Assembly: GCA_035578155.1 (NCBI GenBank)
Contig: JAPWDM010000001.1
Span: forward strand, 14,548,725-14,612,724
Direction: 5' to 3'
DNA: 64,000 nt
From: Brachynemurus nebulosus
Taxonomy: Eukaryota > Arthropoda > Insecta > Neuroptera > Myrmeleontidae
A program made the translations under genes and the position numbers. This document shows positions 52,517-63,630 of the stretch, piece after piece. Every line of letters starts with the position of its first letter. Positions within the stretch are counted from its first letter, which is position 1. The notes beneath the pieces were generated by a model. It saw only the letters and a program-made list of their open reading frames with translations, ran no database searches and was not told the origin of the DNA.

Positions 52517-54330
52517 GTGTTTTAGATACAGTAAATGTGGAAACTGTAAATATTATATTGACTTGGTGTTTATTAACAATCAGTTTAAACATAATTTGAA
52601 ATATATTTTGACACAGTTCAGTAACTGGTAAATAACTAATAATTAATTACACAAAAAGTGGGTTACGTTAGTGTTTACGAGCAGGTATTATAGAATAGAA
52701 TATGAACTAGGTACGCTCTAGGTACGCTGAACAGAGATAATGTTCATAATTAAGGGGAGAAATATGTTTAGACAAGTCAAAATAAATACAATTTCGAATA
52801 TTTTTAATAAGGAATAAATTCACCTATATATGTTTGGGAAGTTTACTTGCAACAACCGCGGGGAGCCCAAGGGGTCCGGACCCCTCATAAATTTACGTAA
52901 ATTTTCCTTCAATTTATTTTATTTATACGAAAAAGGAAAATTTTTAATGAAAATCGAATTTCCGGGGACGACATTTTCAATAAAATTTTCCAGTGTTATG
53001 AGAAAATTGCGTTATAAAAAAATTGGATTATTTAAATTTTTACTGGACTTCCCTGCAGATTCGTGGTTGTTGCTGCCAAACCTCCTTGGAGGTTTGACAT
53101 TTTATTGCCAATGATCTTATGGTCTTACATTATATTTTTTGTTTCAAAATATATAACAATAGCGGCTACGGAAGCCTTTTATTAGAGCGTGTCATCCCAC
53201 ACAAATTCCCAAATGGTGGGTACTCTAGTAGCCGTAATTATTATCTAAAAAATTTCAAAAATTTTTTCCATGTTATTATTATGTACAGTGTCGGTGGCAA
53301 AAATAAAATTGATGAATTTCTACCAGTCTTTTAAACAATAATTAAAATTATCATGAAATTTCCGTCTATAAATTTTTGCATTTAAAAAAAATCCTTTTGT
53401 TCGAATATTGACATAAAAGTTTGATTTATAAGGTAAAATCTCTAAGTATATTTAGTATATAAATTACAAGAAAATCGATCGAGTTTCTTTGAGTGACAGT
53501 CTCCGGCAATTTTAAAAATGTTGGTTCAAGAAAAACGTGTACAAAGTTCCGATATTTAGTAATAAAAACGAAACGAAATAGTCACAATTTCTACTACACA
53601 CTCTTGAGCACGTTTTATGTTCAGAGACTAAAACATATGAAAGACTTCGAATATCGGTTTGAAAATTTGGAAGTATATATATTCAATTTTTTTCCTAACG
53701 GTATTTCTCTCTTTAAATCTCTGCGTAAATTTTTATACATTTTTCATGGTATCTGGACTAATTTAATAATCCGAATCGCTATAAAATAAGTATTTGGGAT
53801 ACCATAAAACGATTCCAATTTCCAATTAGTTAATAAAAATTGTCGTACTCGTATAATATTTTAAGAGTTCTTTGTTTCATTTAAATTTCGTTCAGTCAGT
53901 TCAGTTACATTATAAAAATTTAGCACAAAAGAAATATTAGCTATTTACCCCCACCCCCTCCCGATTAAATGAAATAAATAAATAAATACATAAAATTACA
54001 ACTAATTTTTATTTTACATTTTTTTCTGTATACCTACAAAACTCCATTTCCTTTCTTTAGAAATATAATTATTTAATTATAATATAAGAAGCTATGTTTT
54101 GTCCTTTTATTGGCGTATATTTCAATATTCTTACAATTAAGTAATAGGTACGTGTCCAAATTAGAATAAATTTTTATTATCCAATCAAAACGGATTATAT
54201 GAAACTAAGCATATTGAAAGCTGATATAGGGGCGTCACATTTAATTCAATATGGCATCCATAGCAGTGCAATTTTGATTTCTATATATAATATCATATAA
54301 TATATAGTAATAATGAGGTTTGATGTCCGT

Positions 54331-54333
<3 letters not shown>

Positions 54334-54386
<53 letters not shown>
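54334..54386. repeat. (AT)n microsatellite between copies of TGTCCGTCTTT
   Basis: AT run flanked by direct copies of TGATGTCCGTCTTT, which occur again at 54429. Confidence 0.9.
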
Positions 54387-54390
<4 letters not shown>

Positions 54391-54640
54391 GTCTTTCTAT
54401 ATGTAATATATAGAAATAATGGGGTTTGATGTCCGTCTTTCAGACAATTAGTCTATATATAATATTATTATTATACCTTACAATTATATTTGCATTACAA
54501 CCGGCTTGAAACTTGTGAGAGTTGTTGAGAAGACGTAGAAGTACACAGGCTACCTTTAACCGTGGAAATATTATTTGTAAACAATAAAATGATGCCAGTC
54601 AAATCTGGCAAACTCAACCATAAATTCTTAATCGTATCAC

Positions 54641-55320
54641 TTAAGGGATTTTTTACAAGTGATGTGCTAAAAAAAAAACACTCATTTGGGAATTTTATTT
54701 TCTTTTTGGAGTAACTATTTATTGTAATAGAAAAAAGGTTTTGTTCATTAAAGTACATATAATTAAGTATATCTTGAATTTTTTCTGTTTGTCTGGCCTT
54801 CCATCTGCTCTTTTAGACCTGTTGAATGTCAAATGTATTTGTAATTTAAAACGGTGAAAACGATTCAACAAAAACTATAAGTCCGATTGGAATAAAACTG
54901 GATGCATTCTCTTTATTGTGGAGTTTTCTGTAAGATTTACAGGCCATCAAACCACATAAATTTTTTTTTTAACTTCATTTTGTAAAAAGGTAAGAAAACT
55001 TGCTCTATTTTTTTACCTTTCAGACGTTCTAAAAAATGGAATTTTTTATATTAAGGGCTGATTCTACATAGTCTTACAAAAAATACCATAATAAAGAAAA
55101 TGCGTCAAATTTTAGTTCAATCTTCTACAGGCTTACAAGGGCAAATGGCTGATCAAAAATAAAAGAAAAAATAGTTTAGATACACTTAATTATATGTACT
55201 TTAATGTACAAAAGTTTTTTTTTTTTTTTATTACGATAGAAAGTTTCCTAAAAAAAAAACAAAAAAAACTCCAAAAGGGTGCTTTTTTTATAGCACATCA
55301 CTTGTAAAAGATCCCTTAAT
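54641..55320. mobile_element. Inverted-repeat element, ~140-bp arms
   Basis: TTAAGGGATTTTTTACAAGT and TGATGTGCT at the left pair with AGCACATCACTTGTAAAAGA and TCCCTTAA at the right. Inner ATGTACTTTAATG / CATTAAAGTACAT also pair. Both ends carry TTAA, so a piggyBac-type target is possible but unproven. Confidence 0.65.
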
Positions 55321-56104
55321 ACATACTTTCTGAATTTACCTTGCATACAAAATTATAGTAAAATAAAATTACTTTAAAAACTAAATTTCATAAAAAATTA
55401 TATTCGACATAAATTTTACAATTTTTTATGAATTGTAATAATATAATAGGAAAAAAATTAATAATAAAAATAAAAATCATACAAAACAACAAGCCAAATT
55501 TAACCAACGTCTATAAAAACAATTATGTTAATAATAAATTTACAAATAACAATAAAAAAAAAAAAAAAGGAAAAAGAAAATTATAAACTATAGACAGAAA
55601 TACTAGATATATCTACCTTATAATTTATATCAGCGTTTCTCAAGCTTTTTCTTCCACGTACCCTACTTAATTGTAAAACCAAAATTGTATACTCCCTTCT
55701 GCAAACCCCCGAAGAAGAAATTCATCGTATTCAGAAAAAAATTATAGGAACTACAGTAAAATCTCGCTAATTCGACCTAATGCGGACCACAGTCGGTGCG
55801 AATAATAGTGAAAATTCCGAATTATGGAAAACTCCTAAAGTAACGTGTATTCTCGACTTTTACGGACATCGTGTACCTAATAATTTAATTCAGTGAATTC
55901 AGTAATAAATAAGAAATATAAAAATGAAAACTTTTAATTACTCTATGTTAATTTTATAGAAACTGACTACAAAATATATACAATAGACTTTTTTTTGAAA
56001 TCTGAAATTTAAATAACATTAGAAATTAAAATATAAAACTGCGTCCCGCATTAAAGAGAGGTTGTGTTTGGTTGATTATCAGATTGGAATGGCACTCGAA
56101 GAAA

Positions 56105-56176
56105 CGGTCGGTGGCCTAATTGGTAAGGCACTTGGCTAGCAACTAAGAGATCCAGGTTTGAGTTCCAGCCGATCCA
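56105..56176 (+). repeat. tRNA-like SINE head 1 (AGC anticodon)
   Basis: 72 nt from CGGTCGGTGGCCTAATTGG to CCGATCCA. D-arm GCCT/AGGC, anticodon stem CTTGG/CTAAG with loop CTAGCAA (AGC, alanine-like), B-box GGTTTGAGTTCC decayed. T-stem mismatches argue against a functional tRNA. Confidence 0.65.
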
Positions 56177-56451
56177 ATTTCACAATTTTTCAAACACTAT
56201 GTCAATTTTAATTAACATAATAAACTGGCCATTTGATAAAGTACATCGAGTATTCAAGTATCAGCCAAAGCTGGACATTAAGTAAACATATGAATATTGG
56301 TGTATGTTTAAATACGGACAAAAGTCCGTCATACATTAATAATGTTTCACAGGCACTCGATAACATTTGAAATTAAAATATAAAACTGCGTCTCGCATTA
56401 AAGAGAGGTTGTGTTTGATTGATTTTCAGATTGGAATGGGATTCGAACAAG

Positions 56452-56523
56452 CGGTCGGTGGCCTAATTGAAAAGGCGCTTGGCTAGCAACCAAGAGGTCC
56501 GGGTTCGAGTCCCAGCCGATCCA
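56452..56523 (+). repeat. tRNA-like SINE head 2 (AGC anticodon)
   Basis: Same fold as the copy 347 bases upstream but better preserved: B-box GGTTCGAGTCC is consensus and the anticodon stem is CTTGG/CCAAG. The A-box D-loop GG is lost (AATTGAAAAGG). Could still be transcribable by RNA polymerase III; this is inference. Confidence 0.65.
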
Positions 56524-56927
56524 ATTTCACAATTTTTCAAACACTATGTCAATTTTAATTATACAACAGACTATTTGACTATACAAATTATTTTTTTGTC
56601 AGTCCGAATTAGTGAAGTCCGAAATAGCGAGTTTTTACTGTATTTATTACATGTTGAGCCAAAAGATAAATAATATCAGCCGTAAACTTAATCTTAGGTT
56701 CCCCATTTCTGGACTCTGGTAACAACACTGCAGAATATATACTTTTTTTTTTTAAAAAATCGACCGATTAAAAATTCTTTTTATAAACAAACTACCTTCT
56801 TGATATTTCTTCCCTTTCATAAATTTTTTATTGCATTTTTGCAAATTTCCTACAATATTATGATAGATTTATCGCATATTACTACTTATACATTTCACAA
56901 ATTTTTAGAGTTGGGGGTAGAGTGACC

Positions 56928-57913
56928 TACATGGAAACGATTTCGCAATTCTGAACAAATGGTAAACAATTGAGTCGCTGAGTTTCAAAACTATCTAATT
57001 GACGATTTTTTCAAAATTGAGTTAGATACGGTTTATTATTCAGGAGGATAAACTGCACCAAAAAATACCAACTAGACGGTCAACTTTTTCCCCTTTAATT
57101 TTAATGACAAAAATACGAAACTGTTTCAGAAGTAACTAATTGCAATATTTTCCAACTGAAAAAACATGGCGTTGCAAGCAACTCAAACCAGTTGCAAAAC
57201 TATCTAATTACTTACATAGAAATGGCGTCATAGAAAAACCTGGAACATTAATAGCTAGTTAGGTAGTCAATATGTAGCACTGCAGGGCCTGCAGAAGATC
57301 AAATAATTGTATGTGATAATTTTATTACTCTCTCTAAGAAAATATTTACTATTGGAATAACTAGAAAAAAATACAAAGAAACTTGTGGAATTGTCAAATA
57401 TAACAGGCTGCGAATGTGTGTAGAATAAAATTGTGTGAAACATCGTGTTTGTGATTTGAATTTTATTGTTAAATTACAGTAAAGAGACTTGTTTTATAGG
57501 AGAATATTCTACTAAATTATAAGAAAATATCTTAGTTTTCATAAGTTATAATAAAAACAACGTTGTACGATGTAAATAGATAGTCGTTGTACGATGTAAA
57601 TAAATAATAAATAATTAAAGCAAACTGCTGCAAAAGTAGTTAATTGTAATTTTTAATCGTTATTTACTAATTATTGATGAGTGGTATCGTTGTTATTATT
57701 TCTTAATAAGAACTGTATGATTTTTCCTAAAAAAATTAATGGTAAAAAATACATCAAAATTATTATTATAAGTGAAAAAACAGTTTTTTATGTTTCCCGA
57801 ACATTTTTAGTTGTGTCAATTAGATGGTTTTGAAACTCATCGACTCAATTATAGAACTGTAATTGGTTAACAAAATTACCGATATAAAATGTTTTCGTTT
57901 TAATATGGCTATT
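56928..57913. mobile_element. Inverted-repeat element with ~80-bp arms
   Basis: AATTGAGTCGCTGAGTTTCAAAACTATCTAATTGAC at the left corresponds to the reverse complement of GTCAATTAGATGGTTTTGAA and CTCATCGACTCAATT at the right. Termini approximate. Confidence 0.6.
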
Positions 57914-58010
57914 CTCGTTAAATATATTATAACGTTACAATTGTTAAGAAAAAACGCATATTATTCATGTGAGATTTTAATATTGTTTTCGTAAGTCGTT
58001 TGGTATCACT

Positions 58011-58170
58011 GTAACCTTACCACTTTTGGTATAGTACCGCTGTAACCTTACTACTTTTGGCACAGAACTGCGGTGACCTTACTACTTTTGGTATAGAGCC
58101 GCTGTAACCTTACTACATTTGGCACAGAACAATTGCAATCTTACTACTTTTGGTATAGAACCGTTATTAT
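58011..58170. repeat. 31-bp minisatellite, five units
   Basis: GTAACCTTACTACTTTTGGY followed by ACAGAACYG/ATAGARCCG, repeated five times with alternate variants. Confidence 0.85.
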
Positions 58171-58387
58171 CCAGAGTGGTAGTGAATAAGTGGGAAAAAT
58201 TTTAATAGATGATTATTGAGGTTATTTTATGTAAAAAGGTTCAAATAAAGTCAGGTCCGAAAACACTTAGTTTTCAAAATACAGAGTAGATGGGCTTCTA
58301 GATAGCCCATACCGATTTTGTGGTAGGAATAGTAACTGGAAATTATTTTTTATCTTGAAAACGGCTACATGAGCGGTAAAATACTAA

Positions 58388-59528
58388 TGCCCGGTTTTTC
58401 AGTGATGGTTTAACCAAAGATTATAGTTAAACTCGAGTTTATCTCATTTTTCAGTTTTACGATGTGAGTTTAAATATGGCCGTCAGTTTAAACTACGTTT
58501 AATTTAAACGGCCAATATTCGTGGTTTAAACTACACATTTAGTTTAAACCTAGTAAACGTCAGATATTGTGTTTAATTTTTGGTTAAATAAAATATAAAA
58601 ATAATGTATTCCGAATCCGATTTTAAAGATGAGAGCGACCAAGAGTATTATTTAGATTTAGTAATTGTACGACGGGTAAAAACCATACGTTTCCGTCCTA
58701 ATTATTTTGAAATTTGGGATAATTTTGATTTTTATTCAAGATTTCAAATGCAAAAAGATACTGCTTTTTTCGTTCTGGAGAAAATTCGCCCTCTTACACA
58801 GCATATAACAAACTGGCACTGTTTTTTTTTCTTTTTAAATAATAATAATCATTAAACTGAATACTATTATAATAGTAATAATTTTTAAGAATAACGCATT
58901 ATCTCCTGAAATAATGTTCTTGTTGACATTAAGATTATGTATTATGCAAGTGGGGGTATGCTTATAATATGTGGAGATTTCGCAGGAGTATTGAAAACTA
59001 CTACTAGTAAAGTAGTGAAACTAGTATCTCACAATATTCTTCTTAAATTTATTAAATTTCTTAAATTTCCAGTGTCAGACATGGAAAAGACTCAAATTAT
59101 AGGAAATTTTTATAACATTGCGCGGTTTTCTAAAGTAATTGCTGCTTTAGAAATTAGAAATGTGACGCACTGAATCAGAAACACTGATAAATGCAAACGA
59201 ATTGCACAGCCCAATGCCTTTTTTTATGAAACGCTTTAAAAATTGCACCCTAATGTAATTTTTAAAAATATATTCAAATATATACATTTAAATTATTTTC
59301 ACATAGTAGAAGATATCATCACAATCCAAACAATCTGTTTTGACATCTATTAAAAAAAGCCAAAAGTAGTAATTTGCTATGGTTACTTAGTTTAAACTCC
59401 GTTTAAATAAACTACGGTAGTATTGACACTGTAAAACATCGGTGGTTTAATTGATTAGTTTAAACTTGAGTTTAGCTAAACATGGTTTACATAAACTCAA
59501 GTTTAAACAGCTACTGAAAAACCGGGCA
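58388..59528. mobile_element. PIF/Harbinger element with 3-bp TAA TSD
   Basis: TAA at 58385-58387 and 59529-59531 flank TIRs TGCCCGGTTTTTCAGT and ACTGAAAAACCGGGCA. Subterminal GTTTAAACT-rich motifs are present on both sides. Contains a deleted Harbinger transposase gene. Confidence 0.9.
58604..59173 (+). pseudogene. Internally deleted Harbinger transposase
   Basis: Begins MYSESDFKDESDQEYYLDL. The segment with FRPNYFEIWDNFDFYSRFQM matches the N-terminal region of Harbinger nucleases. A second frame from about 58937 has TTTSKVVKLVSHN and FYNIARFSKVIAALE. The Asp expected after IAAL is replaced (ALEIRN), and the remaining catalytic domain is absent, so it cannot be active. Homologous to 36633-37076. 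The companion MYB-like protein of complete Harbingers is not present. Confidence 0.75.
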
Positions 59529-59668
59529 TAAGAGGTTATTTTTGTCAACAATTTATGAGACATTTGAAAAAATATTTTCAAATTCGAAAAAAAAAAATTG
59601 GCGTGCCTTGTTTTTCTTCATAAATATGTCATCACATGGTCATATGGATGCCACTTTGAGTTGCACTT

Positions 59669-59904
59669 TTAGACCTTTATACGGCCACTTCTTGCTGAGA
59701 TATCGGGCTTTGAATGGAAAAGGACCATTTCGTCTTTCACCATCGATATATCAAATTGAAGATGGGTTTTAGAAACTCGATTCTATTCATCTTCAATTTT
59801 CTGTGTGGTCATTGGTTGCTGAGATATCGATGGTCAAAGACGGAATGATCCTTTTCCATTCAAAGCCTGATATCGCAGCAAGAAGTGGTTGTATAAAGGT
59901 CTAG
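59669..59904. repeat. Foldback of ~85-bp arms
   Basis: AGACCTTTATACGGCCACTT pairs with AGTGGTTGTATAAAGGTCT, and CTTTGAATGGAAAAGGACCA pairs with ATCCTTTTCCATTCAAAG. Confidence 0.75.
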
Positions 59905-60330
59905 AAAAAAGCAAATTAAAGCTGAATGAACAAGTTATCCGGTTCATATAGTGGTTAAGTCAGAAAAATTTTTTCCAAGTCCGTGGACCAAAGAAAGAAA
60001 CCGAAAAAATTTCGAAAATTTTTTTTCAGTGTATTTACCAGGATTACGCGATACTCGTTGCTTTGAAAATTTTTCTATTGCAAGATTTCGAAACTAGAAA
60101 CTTCCAGCTTTAAATTGCTTTGCTTACGACTCCGATACGACCATTTTTCACGAAGATACAGCCATTCGAAAAATCGCTAAAAATTTGGAATTTTTTTTGA
60201 TCCTTTAATTTTTTCCGCTAGTGTAGTAATTGTTTAATTTTTCATCCTTATAAAAATTTGATCGCATACCTCCTACACTTGACTCTAGCATACCCTCAGG
60301 GGTACGCGTACAACATTTTAAGAAACACCG

Positions 60331-61150
60331 AACTATATCAACAACCTTTACTGACCGAGTTTTCAAAACATAAACACCATACAAATTGAATACTACAATC
60401 ATAAGTCGAAAAGGGAAACTTAATAGTTTTAATAAAATATAATGGCGTAATAAAAAGTTAATGTCAAATTTATAAAAATTATGAACCGACCATTCAAAAG
60501 AAATCTAATTTTTATTATATTGTTCATTTATGTAGTGCGATTATGTAAATGTGAATATTGTTTATTCGTGACCGAAATTTTAATTTTTTGCCGCAAAATT
60601 GATGTGATTTCGTTTTATAAGTAAAAATAATTCCTTGTTTTCTATTTTCTTTATTATATATATCCCGAAAAATTGTCCTAATTTTTTATACATTTTATTT
60701 TTTATATAAGTATACTGGCAAAAAAAAACATAAAAAAGCAATAAAAGGTGTATGTTTACCTTGAATACGCTTTCATCAAGGAATTTGTTTTTCCTATAAA
60801 CTTACTTTCGTTCCACGTGAAAGAGCCCAGATAATGAACTGTTACAGTTTTCTCTTCTTAAATACAGCTATACAGGTATATGCTGTGCCTTCAAAAGGAA
60901 CATTTCGTTAAACTTAGTTTATTTTAACGTAAAGTGAAGCAAGTTGTATACGAAACTGTGAATATTATTGCTTTAAGTTACAAACGTGAAATATGTATTT
61001 GAACGCGGAAATTTAACACTCTGTCACCCTTGTTGATGCAAGCCTAGCAAATAACTGTTTGAAAAGGGATAGAGTCTCACTTTATAAAATAAACCCATAA
61101 AATACCACAATGTTACACGTAGTGCCGTGAGAGAATCAACTCTATAAGAG
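60331..61150. other. Unassigned A+T-rich DNA
   Basis: No gene or clear element ends seen. Confidence 0.4.
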
Positions 61151-61379
61151 TAGTTTTCTTAATTAAAAAAATCTAAATAAACAAAATAGCAATGAGATAA
61201 CTCTCTTTGGGCCTGTTTCTCTCCCCCTGTGTAAAAATTATCATTATAAGTATTTAATAAAAAGGAGTCCGTACCGCGCAATATATAGGTTACTACAAAT
61301 TTTTGCATTAATTTTTAAATATGGGTACTAAATTTTAATTTAAAAAACCTTGACGAAGTGTTACTGAAATATATGTAGG

Positions 61380-62669
61380 GTAAAGTTGCCTATTATGAGG
61401 TACCTTTTTTTAAAGCCGTGTTTTTCTAAAAGTGATTGACTTGAGCTACTAAAATCAGCTCTAATCTACGGAAAATATATTCTAGTTTTACTGCTAGGAG
61501 TAAAAATCTGGTACTAGTTCAACTTTATTGTTGGCAAACGATTTTGTCAAAAGTGTCATTTTTGGTTACCGAAAAAAAGGTTTCCTAATATGAGATAGTA
61601 AAGCATCCTAATATGAGATACTGTCTCATATTAGGAAACTCTAAGAAAACAGTTTATAAATAATAGTTTTATTGATTAAAATTAAACGAAAATAATAACA
61701 GCCTTCAGTTTTAATGGTTTATTGGTACGTCGGGCTTACAATTACTTTATTGTATAAAAAATAAATAATAAGTAATTCTGATTTTTAAAATTAAATTTAA
61801 TAAAAAATTAACAGTTGAAAATTCTTCTTTTTCATAACGAATCATTAAAATTTGGGCTTGTAAATGATATTACTTTAATAGAAACCACTGAAAAACTTTT
61901 GAGATTGAACATCAACATGAGCACATTGAACATGAGCCCATCTAAAACAAGCCCTGCATTTCTCCCTGAAAACAATCCGACGCAATAAGGACATTCTGCA
62001 TCATCATCCTCTTCAACAGATGATCCATTTGACGATTCTCTTAGGTTTCTTTTAATCGAATTTTAGTTAATTTTTTACCGATTCGCTTATTCTGAATGAC
62101 CAGAAACTAACAAAAAGCTTGATATTTTCATCATATTCATGTTTGCAGGAAATTTAAATACAAATACCTGTCTGCATAATTGAAATAACGTACTGTCTCA
62201 TATTCTCCTATTCTAAAGTTAATAATTTCATAATACGAAACACCTAGTTCCTAAAATGAGATACCTCATGTTCGGATTCGTTGGATGTCTCATATTAGGA
62301 AATATTTAACATTACAAATTTTTAGGTCATGTTTTTTTTCTTAGGCAAAGGATTTACAGAAATTCGTAATAAATAATTAATACAGTATGTGCACTTGTCG
62401 TGAAAAAAAGTTGCAAACAATTGTACGATAAACGAAGGAAATACATAACATACAAACACAACGTGTAATTTTATTATGGCATTAAAAAACAGATTTTTGT
62501 TGGCACAGCCTGTCTCTTCTGCGAAAATTTCGAGAAACTAACAAGAAATTTGATGTTTCGATTCTGCTCATCTCTGCGAGGGACATAATTATAAATATCT
62601 GGTCATATAATCGAAATAACCTGCTGTCTCATATTAGGTGACCATCTCATAATAGGCAACTTTACCGTA
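61380..62669. mobile_element. pogo-like element, TIR GGTAAAGTTGCCTATTATGAG
   Basis: GGTAAAGTTGCCTATTATGA at the left and CTCATAATAGGCAACTTTACC at the right, flanked by TA (GTA|GGG... and ...CCG|TA). The subterminal and internal motif TCTCATATTAGGA recurs at least six times (about 61586, 61607, 61621, 62205, 62289, 62624). Inserted into dispersed repeat B. Confidence 0.8.
61885..62065 (-). pseudogene. pogo-family transposase C-terminal zinc-ribbon remnant
   Basis: The minus strand encodes an acidic stretch (SSVEEDDDAECPYCVGLF). After a frameshift near 61970 it continues as EKCRACFRWAHVQCAHVD. The CxxC...CxxC...H..C arrangement is the cysteine-rich tail common in pogo/CENP-B-like transposases. 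Nothing of the DDE domain remains, so this is a deletion derivative. Confidence 0.65.
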
Positions 62670-62807
62670 TATCTGAAGCACTAAATCTAAAACCATTGAC
62701 AAAAAAAAAAAAAAAAAAATAAAAAAAAATAATGTTAATGCCCATAAATGCTGTATAAGTAAAATCTGACATAATTCTGTACCGCGTCAACAATTCTATT
62801 GTATAAA

Positions 62808-62994
62808 CAAGCGCGTATACAAGAAGGGGTCATGGGGTCATCATCCCCCTGAGAATTAAAAATATACACTAAATATTATTTAATTTTAAACACCAGAAGA
62901 AGCTTAATATTGTCTCAAAAATATTTTTAGCCGTATTACTTTCCGCGTGAACCCCCCCCCCCCCACCCAAAGAAGCTCAGCTTATACGCCCCTG
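62808..62994. mobile_element. hAT MITE, 187 bp, perfect 8-bp TSD
   Basis: TGTATAAA at 62800-62807 and 62995-63002. Ends CAAGCGCGTATACAAG and TTATACGCCCCTG. A C-run at 62952-62964 lies inside. Confidence 0.85.
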
Positions 62995-63039
62995 TGTATA
63001 AAGTGTACATATTAGTGTACATATAGTACCTTGAAGATA

Positions 63040-63630
63040 GGGTTGTCGCGCTTGCATGTCATGACGGCCAAGATGTAAGTATGTGTAAAGTGTTTTCTGC
63101 CTACGGATTTATAAATTATAGCTTTCAATGTTGCCAGATTAACTCATTAAAACGCCTTCAACATTAAAATCCCTCCAAAAAATGGGAGAAATTATTTGAC
63201 GTACATGAAATATATAAGCGGCGTTCGAGTAGCCTAATAGTAATCAATGCTAAAGCCGGTCAACTTTATGAAAAATGTTTTTCTCCAAAAATAATATAAG
63301 TAGTTGATAAGCAAAAAAAATTAAAGATCTAAAAATTAAAAAACTTGATTTTGTGATTTTGTAAAAATTTTACGATTACATAATTAAAAATAAAAATCTT
63401 TTGAAATGCGCCAAATCTTAAAGTAGATATACTTTTAAGAAAAAAAACTGAACGTATTGTATGTAACTAATAAGTAGTTCTGTACAATGTTTAAATTTCT
63501 AATGAAAATTTTTACCTTTTGTTTATTAATGATTAAAAAGGTTTTTTTTTAACAGCCCCGATTTTACTTGCTCCATCCCGACTTTTTTCCCATTAAATCC
63601 CGAAATATTCATTGGTAGAGTTGGCAACCC
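63040..63630. mobile_element. TA-GGGTTG...CAACCC element (591 bp)
   Basis: Left end GGGTTGTCGCGCTTGCATGT preceded by TA; right end GAGTTGGCAACCC. Shares its right ~110 bases with 15004-15115 and its interior with 40555-41014. Splits dispersed repeat B. Confidence 0.65.

Larger units (their letters stand above)
52063..54640. other. Non-coding stretch with two (AT)n tracts
   Basis: Frames at 52830, 53119 and 53493 (71-98 aa) have no recognisable motif and A+T-driven composition. I do not call them genes. Confidence 0.4.
56041..56580. repeat. Two SINE copies, 347-bp period
   Basis: GCGTCCCGCATTAAAGAGAG at 56041 and GCGTCTCGCATTAAAGAGAG at 56388 mark the copies. Both run on through the tRNA-like head to TTTCACAATTTTTCAAACAC. 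Confidence 0.8.
55754..56640. mobile_element. pogo/Tigger-like MITE, TIR CAGTAAAAwCTCGCTA
   Basis: TA then CAGTAAAATCTCGCTAATTC at the left, and GAAATAGCGAGTTTTTACTG then TA at the right. The TA duplication and CAGTAAAA ends fit the pogo/Tigger group. Contains a tandemly duplicated tRNA-like SINE. Confidence 0.8.
55631..60330. mobile_element. Old hAT-like element hosting nested insertions
   Basis: CAGCGTTTCTCAAGC at the left and its counterpart AAGAAACACCG at the right, each adjoining GTACCC/GGGTAC motifs. 8-bp flanks ATTTATAT and AACTATAT match at six positions. The long span is explained partly by the pogo/Tigger (55754-56640) and Harbinger (58388-59528) elements inside. Confidence 0.5.

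Noticed and set aside
52830..53789. ORFs of 94, 71 and 98 aa as genes
   Set aside because: No recognisable motif, start context or exon structure; composition is that of A+T-rich noncoding DNA.
56105..56523. Functional tRNA-Ala genes
   Set aside because: T-stem mismatches, an unpaired first acceptor base, a disturbed D-loop and the repeated SINE context argue for tRNA-derived SINEs.
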